Shown: positions 50,990-60,007, counted from the stretch's first letter. The stretch: 64,000 bases of DNA from Lysinibacillus pinottii (GCF_024753545.1 NZ_JANTOO010000009.1:1-64000), one strand, 5' to 3'. Notes: a model not told the origin generated them from the letters alone. A program made the numbers and translations.

Positions 50990-51972
50990 TGGCTATCCCT
51001 CTTTTCTGCAGAAACTTTTATCGAGCCTGCAACAATCGCTTCACGGGCTTTTTCAATAGCGACTTGTTGCTCAGACTTTAATGTAATCACACGGATATCA
51101 GCTAGTCCAACACCTTGCTCGGCTAGCCCTAGAGCCAAGGATTTTTCAGTTAATTTACCTTCGTCCACCAATGTTTTTGCGAGTTGAAAAACGGCATGGT
51201 CAACATTCTTTAACATAGAAGTGACGACTGTTTTTTCAGCAATATAAAATTGATCGATATCAACCCCAGCTGCATAAATTCCCATCTCTTCAGCTTTTTT
51301 AATCGCCCCAAAGCCTGTAAAACCAGCAGCGTGGTAAATAAAATCAACTTGATGTTGAATATATTTATCAGCGATTGCCGCACCAGCCTGTGTATCATCA
51401 AAGGTTCCTGCATAGTCACTCATAATTTCAATATTTGGGTTTACATAGTGAGCTCCTTCTATAAAACCATTTTCAAAGTGATGGATAACAGAAGCATCTG
51501 CCCCACCAATAAAGCCGATTTTTCCTGTTTTGCTTGTCATAGCAGCCACCATACCAACTAAGAAGCTTCCTTCCTGCTCCTTAAAGGTAATAGAAATAAT
51601 GTTGTTCACATCTGACTGTCCATCAATCAATACAAACTGTTGCTCCGGGAATTGCTTCGCAGTCTTTTCTAGTGCCTCTTGTACAGAGAAACCGAGACCA
51701 ATGATAATATCATATTTTTCTTCTACAAGCTCCTGTAGTTTTTCCTCATAATTTCCATCTGGTGCCTCTTTATAATCAAATAAAATACCAAGCTCATCCC
51801 GCGCCTTTTCAAGTCCTTTAAAAGCAGAATCGTTGAATGATTCATCTCCAAGTCCAGCATCCGATAGTAAAACGCCTATCTTATAGTCTTCCTTTGATGT
51901 TTCTGTCTGAGCCGATGAACAACCTGCTATTAATAGAGCAATCAAAAGACAAGCCACCATTAATTTCTTCAA
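50986..51972 (-). CDS. BMP-family (PnrA/Med-like) nucleoside-binding lipoprotein
   Basis: 328 residues with a lipoprotein signal and lipobox IAGC. The mature protein has the BMP fold: YKIGVLLSDAGLGDESFNDSAF near the start, KTGKIGFIGGADASVIHHFENGF, and YHAAGFTGFGAIKKAEEMGIYAAGVDIDQ, matching PnrA/TmpC and Med proteins that bind purine nucleosides. The usual BMP-ATPase-permease-permease operon is missing. Instead the stop overlaps the start of a chemoreceptor gene by four bases. It is probably a dedicated sensor for chemotaxis rather than a transport component. Confidence 0.88.
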   Translation of the reverse strand: MKKLMVACLLIALLIAGCSSAQTETSKEDYKIGVLLSDAGLGDESFNDSAFKGLEKARDELGILFDYKEAPDGNYEEKLQELVEEKYDIIIGLGFSVQEALEKTAKQFPEQQFVLIDGQSDVNNIISITFKEQEGSFLVGMVAAMTSKTGKIGFIGGADASVIHHFENGFIEGAHYVNPNIEIMSDYAGTFDDTQAGAAIADKYIQHQVDFIYHAAGFTGFGAIKKAEEMGIYAAGVDIDQFYIAEKTVVTSMLKNVDHAVFQLAKTLVDEGKLTEKSLALGLAEQGVGLADIRVITLKSEQQVAIEKAREAIVAGSIKVSAEKRDSQ

Positions 51973-52329
51973 AATGTGTACTACCTCCTGTTGTTTCCTA
52001 GTTATAAAGTATATATCGGCAAAAATTTAATATTTTTAGTCTGATGTCAGACGACGAATAAAATAAATTTCTGTAGAATCTATAAGAATATATATCCAAA
52101 TCTATATACATAATAAGTTAATAATCTAAAGCTTGATGACTAATCAAGTAATAAATTTATTAAAGTTTCCCACTTTCCCACGTATGTACAATAACAAAAA
52201 AGCCCAACGCAATTTGTTAAATAGACTATACTAATAAGAGGATATTAGATTTGTTAATTAGATGTTGAAAATATCGTAAAGTATGTATTCAATAAATGGA
52301 GCGTATGGTTGTTTTTTGTGGAGTGCGCA
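51973..52329. other. Upstream region of the lipoprotein-receptor pair
   Basis: AT-rich, no gene. It should hold the minus-strand promoter of the pair. I saw no clear terminator or known motif. Confidence 0.4.
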
Positions 52330-52885
52330 GCTCACAGCGGGAGGCGTAATGAGGTCTTTGAAGCCCTTATCAGAGTTCAAATGTTACTCTCCTCCAACAA
52401 GAAAAAGCAAAACGAGCGGAAAAGACAATTTACCTTACAATTACAGTTATAGCAAATTTCTATGACTACCTTTATCGGAATGAAGAAGTGTAAAATGACA
52501 TGATGGAAAAGCTGATGAAACAACTGTTTACAGAGAGACACTCACGTTATAAAAGTTTTTTACATCATGTAAATAAGGATTAACCCTCTATCAGAAATAT
52601 ACTTAAATTAAAGGAACCACGAAAAAAAGTAGACACACTCACAAAGGACAAGTGCAGCAAGGATTAGAAGCAACCCCCAATATTCGAAATACATTCTTAA
52701 TTCAATTGTTATTTAACAAAGGATTGCATATTGGAGAAGCTCTCGCTCTTTTCATGGAGGGTTTCATTTTTGATCATGGCAAGGGACATCGAATTCGTTT
52801 AGTGGATCGAAGGGAATTAGAAAATGGTGCAATATTAAAGACTGCTGAACGAGAAATGTATGTTTCGCCTCCATTTTCTAAATAA
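52330..52885 (+). pseudogene. Decayed tyrosine recombinase (Tn554 TnpA-like)
   Basis: Pieces in different frames read in order: VIANFYDYLYRNEEV, then a stop, then RHSRYKSFLHHVNKD, stop, NILKLKEPRKKVDTLTKDK, then a shift to NIRNTFLIQLLFNKGLHIGEALAL and ENGAILKTAEREMYVS. The order and phrases match tyrosine-type recombinases of the Tn554 TnpA kind (RIGEAL with its catalytic Arg position altered to His in LHIGEAL). The catalytic C-terminal RHR-Y part is lost. At least three disruptions make it inactive. Confidence 0.65.
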
Positions 52886-52900
52886 AATAATTGATTAAGA

Positions 52901-53725
52901 TTAGGCTTGAAGAGCTTTTTGTAATGATTTTTTCATTGCTTCTACAAAGTTCTGACGTGTCTCTTCAGATAATTCTAATAAGGAAAGATAGGGATTTAGA
53001 TCTTCTAATTCGACTAATAAAAGCTCCCCTTGTTCGCTTCGACAGGCATCAACTCGTTGAATCCCCCAGTCAAGATTATTCCAGTCGATAAAACGTTTAG
53101 CAAAAGCTAAATCTTCTTCTGTAGCTACATACTCTTTCAATTCCCATCTTTTATCTTTATCTGGTGCATAAAGGGCGTATTGAAGTTCTTTATCGATAAA
53201 ATAAAATGAGACTTCATATTCAAAATTGATAAATGGTTGTACTAATGTATTTTTCGATTCTGAATTAACTTTTTCACTCAATTCATCTTTTGTAACAAAA
53301 TCCATCCCGATAGAATCTGCTCCATCTTTCGGCTTTAAGATATACGTGTCTACATCAGGGAGTTTATTTAAGGAATCAAGAGTATCAATCGTTGGAATAA
53401 CAGGAAAATGAGCATTTGTTAGTTCTATTAAATATTCTTTTCCGTTTATGTCAGCCTTTCCATTAAACGAATTATATGTGTTTAAATGTCTAGAAACAAT
53501 TCGGTTACGGAATGCTTCATATTTGTCTTTAAAATTTGCAACTGGACCTGCATTTCGGAAAACAATTAAATCAACATCATTTTCAAATGATTCAATATCT
53601 TCAGGATGACAGATGACCAAACTAAAGGTTTCTCTAAGTTTAGAGGTTAGAAATAAATCCTCTTCATAATAGTTTCTTCCTTTTGCTTCATAATATAAAT
53701 CTGTTACAAATAATAATGTCTTCAT
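52901..53725 (-). CDS. ATP-grasp domain protein under T-box control
   Basis: 274 residues from the ATG at 53725, shortly after an AGGTGAAGG site; the in-frame start further upstream would lie inside the leader. An N-terminal pre-ATP-grasp domain (about 1-95) is followed by RimK/glutathione-synthetase-like ATP-grasp: YILKPKDGADSIGM (nucleotide-binding loop), LVQPFI (adenine hinge), and the magnesium-binding LLVELEDLNPYLSL. Such enzymes join a carboxylate to an amine via an acyl phosphate. Neither the substrate nor a partner gene is evident. A T-box leader upstream indicates that its expression rises when one amino acid's tRNA is uncharged. A role in making an amino-acid-containing small molecule or modifying a protein is inference. 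Confidence 0.82.
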   Translation of the reverse strand: MKTLLFVTDLYYEAKGRNYYEEDLFLTSKLRETFSLVICHPEDIESFENDVDLIVFRNAGPVANFKDKYEAFRNRIVSRHLNTYNSFNGKADINGKEYLIELTNAHFPVIPTIDTLDSLNKLPDVDTYILKPKDGADSIGMDFVTKDELSEKVNSESKNTLVQPFINFEYEVSFYFIDKELQYALYAPDKDKRWELKEYVATEEDLAFAKRFIDWNNLDWGIQRVDACRSEQGELLLVELEDLNPYLSLLELSEETRQNFVEAMKKSLQKALQA

Positions 53726-53773
53726 TACGCCTTCACCTGCTTTTCTTAAATTTTTATTGTGAAAATATTCTCT

Positions 53774-54040
53774 AAAAAAAAATCCCGTCTCAGTAAGAGA
53801 CGAGATTGAAACTCGCGGTACCACTCTTGTTTAATAAAGTGTTTGAATAACACTTTACTACCCTTTACAAACGTACTATCATACGTTGTCCCTTGTAACG
53901 GAGGAAACCGATAAAGCCTACTAAACATTCGACTTTACTTCTCAGAGATGATTTTCGGTTATTATCTGAACACTGGTTTTCAGCAAAACACCAGCTCTCT
54001 TTGGAACAGAAACAATAACGTACTCTTTCTCTTCATAGAA
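53774..54040 (-). promoter_or_regulatory. T-box riboswitch leader
   Basis: On the minus strand the T-box AGAGTGGTACCGCG spans 53827-53814, then a terminator: AATCTCGTCTC-TTACT-GAGACGGGATT with one mismatch and nine T residues (53807-53774). Upstream, GAGAGCTGGTG and AAACCAGTG form the Stem I distal part, AGTA and GAA (in CCGAAAATCATC) mark the specifier loop. The triplet is AAT (Asn) or ATC (Ile), depending on register; ATC fits the usual C-ending preference. The leader ends about 50 bases before the ATP-grasp start. Confidence 0.9.
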
Positions 54041-54152
54041 TTTTATATAAAGTAAATTAATTTTTTATGATTATATATTAGACAGAAAATAAAATCAATG
54101 GAATTTTAAAATTAGGTCTTGATATATTGTGCGTAGGGCTTTTATCTAAATT

Positions 54153-55421
54153 TTAAACAGCTCCAAATAATTTTAATAAATTAATAATAATAATGCCGAT
54201 AACACCAAAGTCTGAATCACCAAATGTTGTGCCTTCGTAGCCGATGTCTCCCATAAAAATCAGAAGTATCGCAGGAATAAAGCTAATCAATAAACCGTTG
54301 GCAAAGGCACCTGACATGGCACCAACTCTGCCTCCTGTAGCATTACCAAACACACCTGCTGCAGCGCCAGTGAAGAAGTGGGGAACTAGCCCTGGAACAA
54401 TCACTTTCAGTCCGATGAAAGGTAGTATAAACATTGAAACAAGTCCAGCTAAAAAACTAAATAAGAAACCGATGATAACAGCATTTGGGGCGAAGGGGAA
54501 AATAGTTGGGCAATCGAGTGCAGGCTTTGTATTTGGTACAAGTTTATCAGCAATGCCTTTAAAGGCTGGAATAATTTCAGCAATTAACATCCGTACACCA
54601 GCTAAAATGATATAAACACCAGCTGCAAATGTAATCGCTTGCATAATGGCGAAAATAATGAAGTTAGATCCATCAGATAGTTGAGCCTCAATATAGGAAG
54701 GCCCTGCGAAAAACGCTACAATGATAAAGAATACACTCATAGTTAAAGAGATGGCGACAGAGGTATCTCGTAAAAAGCCAAGTGACTTAGGTACCTGTAT
54801 ATCCTCTGTTGATTTTGCTTTATTGCCAAAGAGCTTTCCGATTTTAGCTGATACATAGTAACCAACACTACCAAAGTGACCGACAGCAAAATCATCATTG
54901 CCTGTTATTTGGCGGACAGTTGGTTGCAAAATAGCAGGGAATACTACCATACAAAGCCCCAGTATAATAGAGCCGACGATGATAAGAGGTGTCCCACTCA
55001 TTCCACCAACAGATAAAGAAGCAGCGATTAAGCAAGCCATGAATAATGTATGATGCCCAGTTAAAAAGATATATTTTAATGGCGTAAATCGCGCAAGTAA
55101 TAAGTTGAAAATCATCCCAAATACCATAATGAGTGCAGTTGCTGTTCCGAAATTAGTTTGAGCAGCTGCTACGATAGCTTCGTTGTTAGGAATAACTCCC
55201 TGAACTTGAAAAGCATGGTCGAACATTTTACTAAAATGATCTAACGAGCCAATTAAGACTGTTGCTCCTGCCCCAAGAATCACGAAGCCCATAATTGTTT
55301 TTAAAGTACCAGAAAGAACAGTGGAGCTTGATTTCTTTTGAATTAATAAACCAACAAATGCGAATAGGCCGACTAATATAGCTGGTGTTCCTAAAATGTC
55401 ATGCATGATAACATCTAACAT
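54153..55421 (-). CDS. ulaA: PTS ascorbate-type EIIC permease
   Basis: 422 residues, polytopic, with family marks: LDVIMHDILGTPAILVG at the start, GHHTLFMACLIAASLS, and FGNATGGRVGAMSGAFANGLLIS near the end. It matches UlaA/SgaT permeases of the ascorbate-galactitol PTS class, which import ascorbate or related sugar acids with phosphorylation. EIIB and EIIA genes precede it in the same operon. None of the catabolic genes (ulaG, ulaD, ulaE, ulaF) are nearby, so the true substrate is open. Confidence 0.92.
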   Translation of the reverse strand: MLDVIMHDILGTPAILVGLFAFVGLLIQKKSSSTVLSGTLKTIMGFVILGAGATVLIGSLDHFSKMFDHAFQVQGVIPNNEAIVAAAQTNFGTATALIMVFGMIFNLLLARFTPLKYIFLTGHHTLFMACLIAASLSVGGMSGTPLIIVGSIILGLCMVVFPAILQPTVRQITGNDDFAVGHFGSVGYYVSAKIGKLFGNKAKSTEDIQVPKSLGFLRDTSVAISLTMSVFFIIVAFFAGPSYIEAQLSDGSNFIIFAIMQAITFAAGVYIILAGVRMLIAEIIPAFKGIADKLVPNTKPALDCPTIFPFAPNAVIIGFLFSFLAGLVSMFILPFIGLKVIVPGLVPHFFTGAAAGVFGNATGGRVGAMSGAFANGLLISFIPAILLIFMGDIGYEGTTFGDSDFGVIGIIIINLLKLFGAV

Positions 55422-55455
55422 ACCAACACCTCATCCTATCCAATTTTTTTTTTGC

Positions 55456-55719
55456 TTAAAGCCAAGGTTCCAGCTTTTCCTTAATTTCCGATATATTCAT
55501 CATATTGACGATACTCACGATGATTGCGTTGTCTTTCGCTAATTCATTCACAATATCGGCCGCACCTAAATAAATATCAGCTTTCTCCGCCTTTGCGGAT
55601 GCTAAATCCGTATGGGTCACCTCAGCCTCTTTGCCCATAGCCTCTAATGCCTTCTTTACATTTAATTCTAAAATAAAGCTACTTCCTAATCCGCTACCGC
55701 ACACGACTAATATTTTCAT
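55456..55719 (-). CDS. ulaB: PTS ascorbate-type EIIB
   Basis: 87 residues with the EIIB phosphocysteine loop VVCGSGLGSSFILE; the Cys at position 7 is the phosphorylation site. It accepts phosphate from the EIIA encoded upstream and passes it to the substrate in EIIC. Its start overlaps the EIIA stop by four bases. Confidence 0.93.
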   Translation of the reverse strand: MKILVVCGSGLGSSFILELNVKKALEAMGKEAEVTHTDLASAKAEKADIYLGAADIVNELAKDNAIIVSIVNMMNISEIKEKLEPWL

Positions 55720-56174
55720 CCTGCTGACTCCTTTGTCGTAAATTGTTTAATTTTCTCACTTATGTCTTCCTCATGCTGACAAGCAATTAGGCTATCAACC
55801 TGATTCGGATGTTGTAGCACTAAGGTTAGATCAGCCAATGCCTGTAGATGTGAAGTATTGTCCATAGCAGCTAAAACAAAAATTAAAAAGACAGGCTGAT
55901 TAGGGCTGAAAAAAACAGGCTGCTGTAAACATAGCAAACTTACTGCTAGAGCATAGACACCGTCTGATGGTCGTGCATGTGGAAGAGCGACTTTCGGTGT
56001 AATAACGACATAAGGACCATATTGCTCAATGGATTGAATCATTGCCTCGATATACCGCTGTTCAATTTTGTTTTGACGGACTAATGGGGTGGCAGCTAAA
56101 CGAATAGCTTCTTGCCAGGACGGAACAACGTTTGCAATTTGGATACAATCCTTTGTCAGCAATTTGGTTAGCAA
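55716..56174 (-). CDS. ulaC: PTS EIIA (mannitol/fructose/ascorbate type)
   Basis: 152 residues. The phospho-His sits in VALPHARPSDGV, the classical EIIA type-2 site, and a second conserved segment reads PVFLIFVLAAMDNTSHLQALADL. It takes phosphate from HPr. It heads the three-gene operon on the minus strand; a decayed LysR gene lies just upstream and may be its former regulator. Confidence 0.92.
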   Translation of the reverse strand: MLTKLLTKDCIQIANVVPSWQEAIRLAATPLVRQNKIEQRYIEAMIQSIEQYGPYVVITPKVALPHARPSDGVYALAVSLLCLQQPVFFSPNQPVFLIFVLAAMDNTSHLQALADLTLVLQHPNQVDSLIACQHEEDISEKIKQFTTKESAG

Positions 56175-56235
56175 ATACTTTCCTCCTTTCTAATAAATAT
56201 ATCCCCATTGCATTTTATTACGGCTATCTGTGGAA

Positions 56236-56995
56236 TTATGTCAGAACTGAAGACATTTTTAATCGCTGTGCTACTTTGTAAATCGACATTTTGACAAACT
56301 CATCAATGGCATTATCTAAACGAGTTTTAGGATATATAAATTGAATCTTTCTCTGAAGCGTCACATCCTGTAAATCCTTTTCATTAGTAGACCTGATTTT
56401 AACTATTCTTCAATTAAGGCATCAGAAACGAAGGCTAAGTTCTTTAAGAAGGTCAGCATTTTTTTATTGTACTCACAGAATCCAATTCGATGGTATAAGT
56501 AGAAGGCTGAAAAGGGTCCATCCACTTTTCGATAAAGTGATTCGTGGAGCTAGAAGAAGTATGCAATAAAAGCTTATTTTTAAGAACATCCTCTTGGGTG
56601 ATGCTCTTTTAGAAGCAAGTTCATGTGTTGGACTGATGCCAAAACAAGGGAATCCTCTCCGATTGTCTCGTATTGAAGGGCAGTATTTTCCTGTTTAGTT
56701 CCCTTAATGAGCCCAAAATCTATTTCCTGAAGCGCCACTTTATTTTCAATTTCAGGAGCTGTTTTTACCTCTAACGAAATACGAATCTCTGGATAAGCCA
56801 GTGAAACTTGATGAATTAAATCTGGCATAAAAATATGTGCAGGTAATCCGCTTGCTCCTAGTCGTAGGGAGCCAATATGGCCAGCTAATAGGTTTTCAAT
56901 AAAGCGAAGCGAAACATGCAGGAGCAGCAAAAGCATAGGTTGATTTATCAGATGAAGGGCAAAAGCTTGTAGCAGATGCTTACTTATTACGAGGA
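56236..56995 (-). pseudogene. Decayed LysR-family regulator
   Basis: Reading the minus strand, GHIGSLRLGASGLPAHIFMP through EIDFGLIKGTKQEN and LVLASVQHMNLLLKEH is a LysR effector domain. It then shifts frame to ITQEDVLKNKLLLHTSSSST and ELDSVSTIKK, shifts again to MLTFLKNLAFVSDALIEE with a stop, and ends in LQRKIQFIYPKTRLDNAIDE. The N-terminal helix-turn-helix is replaced by unrelated sequence beyond about 56920. With three or more disruptions it is inactive. Position suggests it once controlled the PTS operon. Confidence 0.75.
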
Positions 56996-57253
56996 AACAA
57001 AGAGATACCATTTATTATCCGCAAGCTATTTAAGTGAAGATCAACGTGGGAAAACAACATTTGTAATGGATAAATAATAAGCACTATCTTAAATTCACGA
57101 CATTTTAAAACAATGAGAAGGATATATGGTCCTCATTGCTAGAAATGGAGCGAATTTTTTCTTGCAAAAAAGAGATGATAAAAAGTAGTCCATATTTGTT
57201 CTAACTTTGATAATTTCGCTTACACTGACTATAGGACGAACTTTGTTTGATAT
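56996..57253. other. Debris between the LysR relic and the protease gene
   Basis: Short plus-strand open pieces (for example VDLSDEGQKLVADAYLLRG near 56939-56995, then TKRYHLLSASYLSEDQRGKT in another frame) suggest a broken gene fragment. I cannot name it. The GAGGGGG site of the protease gene begins at 57254. Confidence 0.35.
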
Positions 57254-57267
57254 GAGGGGGAATTGAT

Positions 57268-58566
57268 ATAGCTAAAAAAATCGGCATTGTTGCGCTACTA
57301 TTTTTCGGTGTTTACGTGCTTTGTATGTACTGGTATATATTCCACAGTGGAGGGGGCAAAATTCCAAGTGCCTTACAGGGAACTGCTGCTGATCCAGTGA
57401 TGTTTATGTCTGGTAAGGAACTATTATTAAGTGGTGAATACTCAAAAATACGGAACTTTTTATTTTTTGTAGCTACTCCCTTGGAATGGCTTGTTTACTT
57501 CATGATATTACTGTTTGGTGTCTCACGTTATTTTGAGAAAGTGAGCACATCCCAAACAAAGTGGAAGCTTTTGCAAAATGCAACCTACTTATTTTTATTG
57601 TCATTACTAGTCTATGTCGTTTTATTCCCACTGGACTATTATCGTTATTATCTCAGTAAAAGCTATGGCATCAGCACGCAAGCATTTGGATCTTGGATGA
57701 AGGATGGTGTCATTGATTTTTGGGTGAACTTTGGAATGACCTTGATCATAGTGACAGTGCTCTATTGGCTCATTAAAAAGAGTGAAAAAAGATGGTGGCT
57801 CTATGCATGGCTATTAACCATCCCCTTTTCAATTTTTGTGATGTTTATTCAGCCAGTTGTGATCGACCCTTTGTACAATGATTTTTATCCGTTAAAAAAT
57901 AAAGAGCTGGAAAGCAAAATACTTTCACTTGCTACCCAGGCACATATCCCAGCAGAGCATGTTTACGAGGTGAATATGGCTGAGAAGACGAATGCCCTAA
58001 ATGCTTATGTGACAGGGATCGGTAGCAATTCAAGAATTGTTCTTTGGGATACTACATTAAACAGATTGACGGATAATGAAATTTTGTTTATTATGGCGCA
58101 TGAAATGGGGCATTATGTTGAAAAACATATTTATTTTGGCATTGTAGGCTATCTTTTACTCTCTTTAGTTGGTTTATGGCTAACCGCCAAAATTATGCGA
58201 CGCTTAGCTTCACGATATGGACAGGTATTCAACATTAATAAAATTAGTAATATTAGCTCCTACCCATTATTTTTACTAATTACTTCCATATTATTATTTG
58301 CTTCCAATCCCGTGTCTAATTATGTATCCAGATACCAGGAATCGAGAGCAGATCAATATGCGATTAACTTGATGAATGATCGGGAAGCGGCTGTAACGGC
58401 ATTTCAAAAGCTAACCATTTCAGGCTTAAGCGAGGTCAATCCACCGCTTTTGGTGAAATGGTTCCGTTATACACATCCTCCAATGCTGGAGCGTATTGAT
58501 AAGGTCGCTGATAATGGCGAACAGAAACAAGAGGGTCCTTTAAAGGAAGAACAGAAGAAAAAGTAA
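57268..58566 (+). CDS. M48 (Ste24-like) membrane metalloprotease
   Basis: 432 residues if started at an ATA at 57268, the only codon in frame at good distance (7 bases) from GAGGGGG at 57254-57260. This restores the first membrane helix (AKKIGIVALLFFGVYVL). The first standard start in frame is GTG at 57316, inside that helix and without a ribosome site. Zinc motif HEMGH lies in IMAHEMGHYVEKH, with the third ligand Glu in YQESRADQYA. Several membrane helices surround it as in CAAX protease 1. It probably cleaves membrane or secreted proteins. The ATA may be a mutated ATG or a rare real start. Confidence 0.85.
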   Translation: MAKKIGIVALLFFGVYVLCMYWYIFHSGGGKIPSALQGTAADPVMFMSGKELLLSGEYSKIRNFLFFVATPLEWLVYFMILLFGVSRYFEKVSTSQTKWKLLQNATYLFLLSLLVYVVLFPLDYYRYYLSKSYGISTQAFGSWMKDGVIDFWVNFGMTLIIVTVLYWLIKKSEKRWWLYAWLLTIPFSIFVMFIQPVVIDPLYNDFYPLKNKELESKILSLATQAHIPAEHVYEVNMAEKTNALNAYVTGIGSNSRIVLWDTTLNRLTDNEILFIMAHEMGHYVEKHIYFGIVGYLLLSLVGLWLTAKIMRRLASRYGQVFNINKISNISSYPLFLLITSILLFASNPVSNYVSRYQESRADQYAINLMNDREAAVTAFQKLTISGLSEVNPPLLVKWFRYTHPPMLERIDKVADNGEQKQEGPLKEEQKKK

Positions 58567-58649
58567 ATAAATAGGTTTTCTCAGTAAGTAAGTTGGGTAG
58601 TCTATGGAAAAGATGTATCAAAATTTGGTCGTTTATAGGGGACATCATC

Positions 58650-59468
58650 ATGCGTAATGTGATTATTATTACACTTTCTTCCGTTTTAGTAGCCTTTGCT
58701 TATAATTTTTTGTTAATTCCTCATGAAATTTTAAGTGGGGGATTAAGCGGTATTGCTATTATGCTTGGGATTATAACGCCGTTGAATACCGGGGTATTAA
58801 ACTTACTATTGAACTTACCTCTGCTCATTTTAGGTGTGATGAAGCTTGGGAAACGATTTATTAGCTATACAATTCTATCGGTGGCTGTTTTATCAGTAAG
58901 TTTATATATTATTCCGATTTACAAGGCCACACAAGAGCCAATTCTTGCTTCCTTATTTGGTGGGGTCATCGTAGGTGTTGCAATGGGGTTGATTTTCCGA
59001 GCAGCAGGCTCCTCTGGAGGCTTTGATATTATTGCTATGCTACTAAGCCGTAAACGTGATTTTCCGCTTGGTACTTTAATTGCTGCTATGAATGGTATCG
59101 TAGTGGCAGCTTCCGGCTTTGTCTTTAGCTGGGATGCAGCGCTATTAACGCTTGTTTCCATTTATGCTACCGGAAAAGTAGTGGACACGATTCATACAAG
59201 CCATATTAAATTAACCCTTATGATTATTACGAATAAAGGCGAAGAGGTCAAACAGCAGTTATTAGAAAAGCTTCATCGAGGGGTAACGATTATCGATGCG
59301 AAAGGAGCCTATTCTGGCGAAGGCCGTAAAGTGTTAATTACGGTTATTACACGCTATCAACTGGCTGATGTAAAAAGTACGATTAAGGAAACCGATCCTA
59401 AGTCGTTTGTGAATATTTTGCAAACAACCGAGGTGATGGGGATGTTTGATCGTGGTACAAGTAAATAA
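58650..59468 (+). CDS. YitT family membrane protein (DUF161/DUF2179)
   Basis: 272 residues from the ATG at 58650, nine bases after AGGGGA. Five membrane helices (IPHEILSGGLSGIAIMLGII and GSSGGFDIIAMLLSRKRDFPLG are the repeat hallmarks) precede a cytosolic DUF2179 domain (LTLMIITNKGEEVKQQLLEKLHRGVTIIDAKGAYSG). Function is not established in the family. It lies 83 bases after the protease gene without a clear terminator, so read-through is possible. A terminator follows. Confidence 0.9.
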   Translation: MRNVIIITLSSVLVAFAYNFLLIPHEILSGGLSGIAIMLGIITPLNTGVLNLLLNLPLLILGVMKLGKRFISYTILSVAVLSVSLYIIPIYKATQEPILASLFGGVIVGVAMGLIFRAAGSSGGFDIIAMLLSRKRDFPLGTLIAAMNGIVVAASGFVFSWDAALLTLVSIYATGKVVDTIHTSHIKLTLMIITNKGEEVKQQLLEKLHRGVTIIDAKGAYSGEGRKVLITVITRYQLADVKSTIKETDPKSFVNILQTTEVMGMFDRGTSK

Positions 59469-59478
59469 CGCTATTCTC

Positions 59479-59530
59479 AACACATGATTTCGATTATACT
59501 AATTATAATCGAACGTGTGTTTTTTTATTT
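59479..59530 (+). terminator. Intrinsic terminator after the YitT gene
   Basis: A bulged stem pairs ACACA and TCGATTATA with TATAATCGA and TGTGT, then TTTTTTATTTT. Confidence 0.75.
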
Positions 59531-59566
59531 TAGAGGTAACTAGTTGATCTTGGAAGGGGAATGGAA

Positions 59567-59941
59567 ATGGAAAAGGAAACGATTCATGCAAATTGTCTTC
59601 AGCTGCAAGGAACAACGTATGACTATAAGGAAGAATGGCAAGCAGATCGCTATCATATAGGCGGGAAGATGTATGCCATGATTGGAGGAAATACCACAGG
59701 TAGGCCAGTGCTAACGTTAAAATGTGAGCCTGCGCGAGCAGAGGAATTAAGAGAAGCCTATGCCAGCATTATACCTGGCTACTATATGAATAAAACGCAT
59801 TGGAACTCCATTTATATGGATGCTGAAGATGTCCCGATGGATTTGGTAGAGAATCTTATTAAGCATTCGTATGAACTTGTTTTTAGTAAATTAACGAAAA
59901 CAGCACAGCAGGAAATCTACCTATTGGAAGCAAAAGAATAA
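59567..59941 (+). CDS. MmcQ/YjbR family protein
   Basis: 124 residues from the ATG at 59567, seven bases after AAGGGGA. The CyaY-like fold of the family is visible in the sequence: YDYKEEWQADRYHIGGKMYAMI, VLTLKCEPARAEELREAY, IIPGYYMNKTHWNSIYMD and LIKHSYELVFSKL. Annotated as DNA-binding in databases, but biochemical evidence is sparse. Monocistronic. Confidence 0.88.
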   Translation: MEKETIHANCLQLQGTTYDYKEEWQADRYHIGGKMYAMIGGNTTGRPVLTLKCEPARAEELREAYASIIPGYYMNKTHWNSIYMDAEDVPMDLVENLIKHSYELVFSKLTKTAQQEIYLLEAKE

Positions 59942-59964
59942 CAAGACTCCTATGAGTAAGGGAT

Positions 59965-60003
59965 AGCGCATCTACCTTGATTATTGGTAAATGCGCTTAT
60001 TTT
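59965..60003. terminator. Bidirectional terminator between yjbR and the GIY-YIG gene
   Basis: AGCGCAT-C-TACC pairs with GGTA-A-ATGCGCT, then TATTTTAT on the plus strand. Confidence 0.65.
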
Positions 60004-60007
60004 ATAA

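Noticed and set aside
52652..52885. A real 77-residue gene
   Set aside because: Its sequence continues from frameshifted upstream pieces of a tyrosine recombinase, so it is a relic.
54244..54615. Plus-strand open frame of 123 codons inside ulaA
   Set aside because: Antisense to a clear PTS permease and without a ribosome site or family match.
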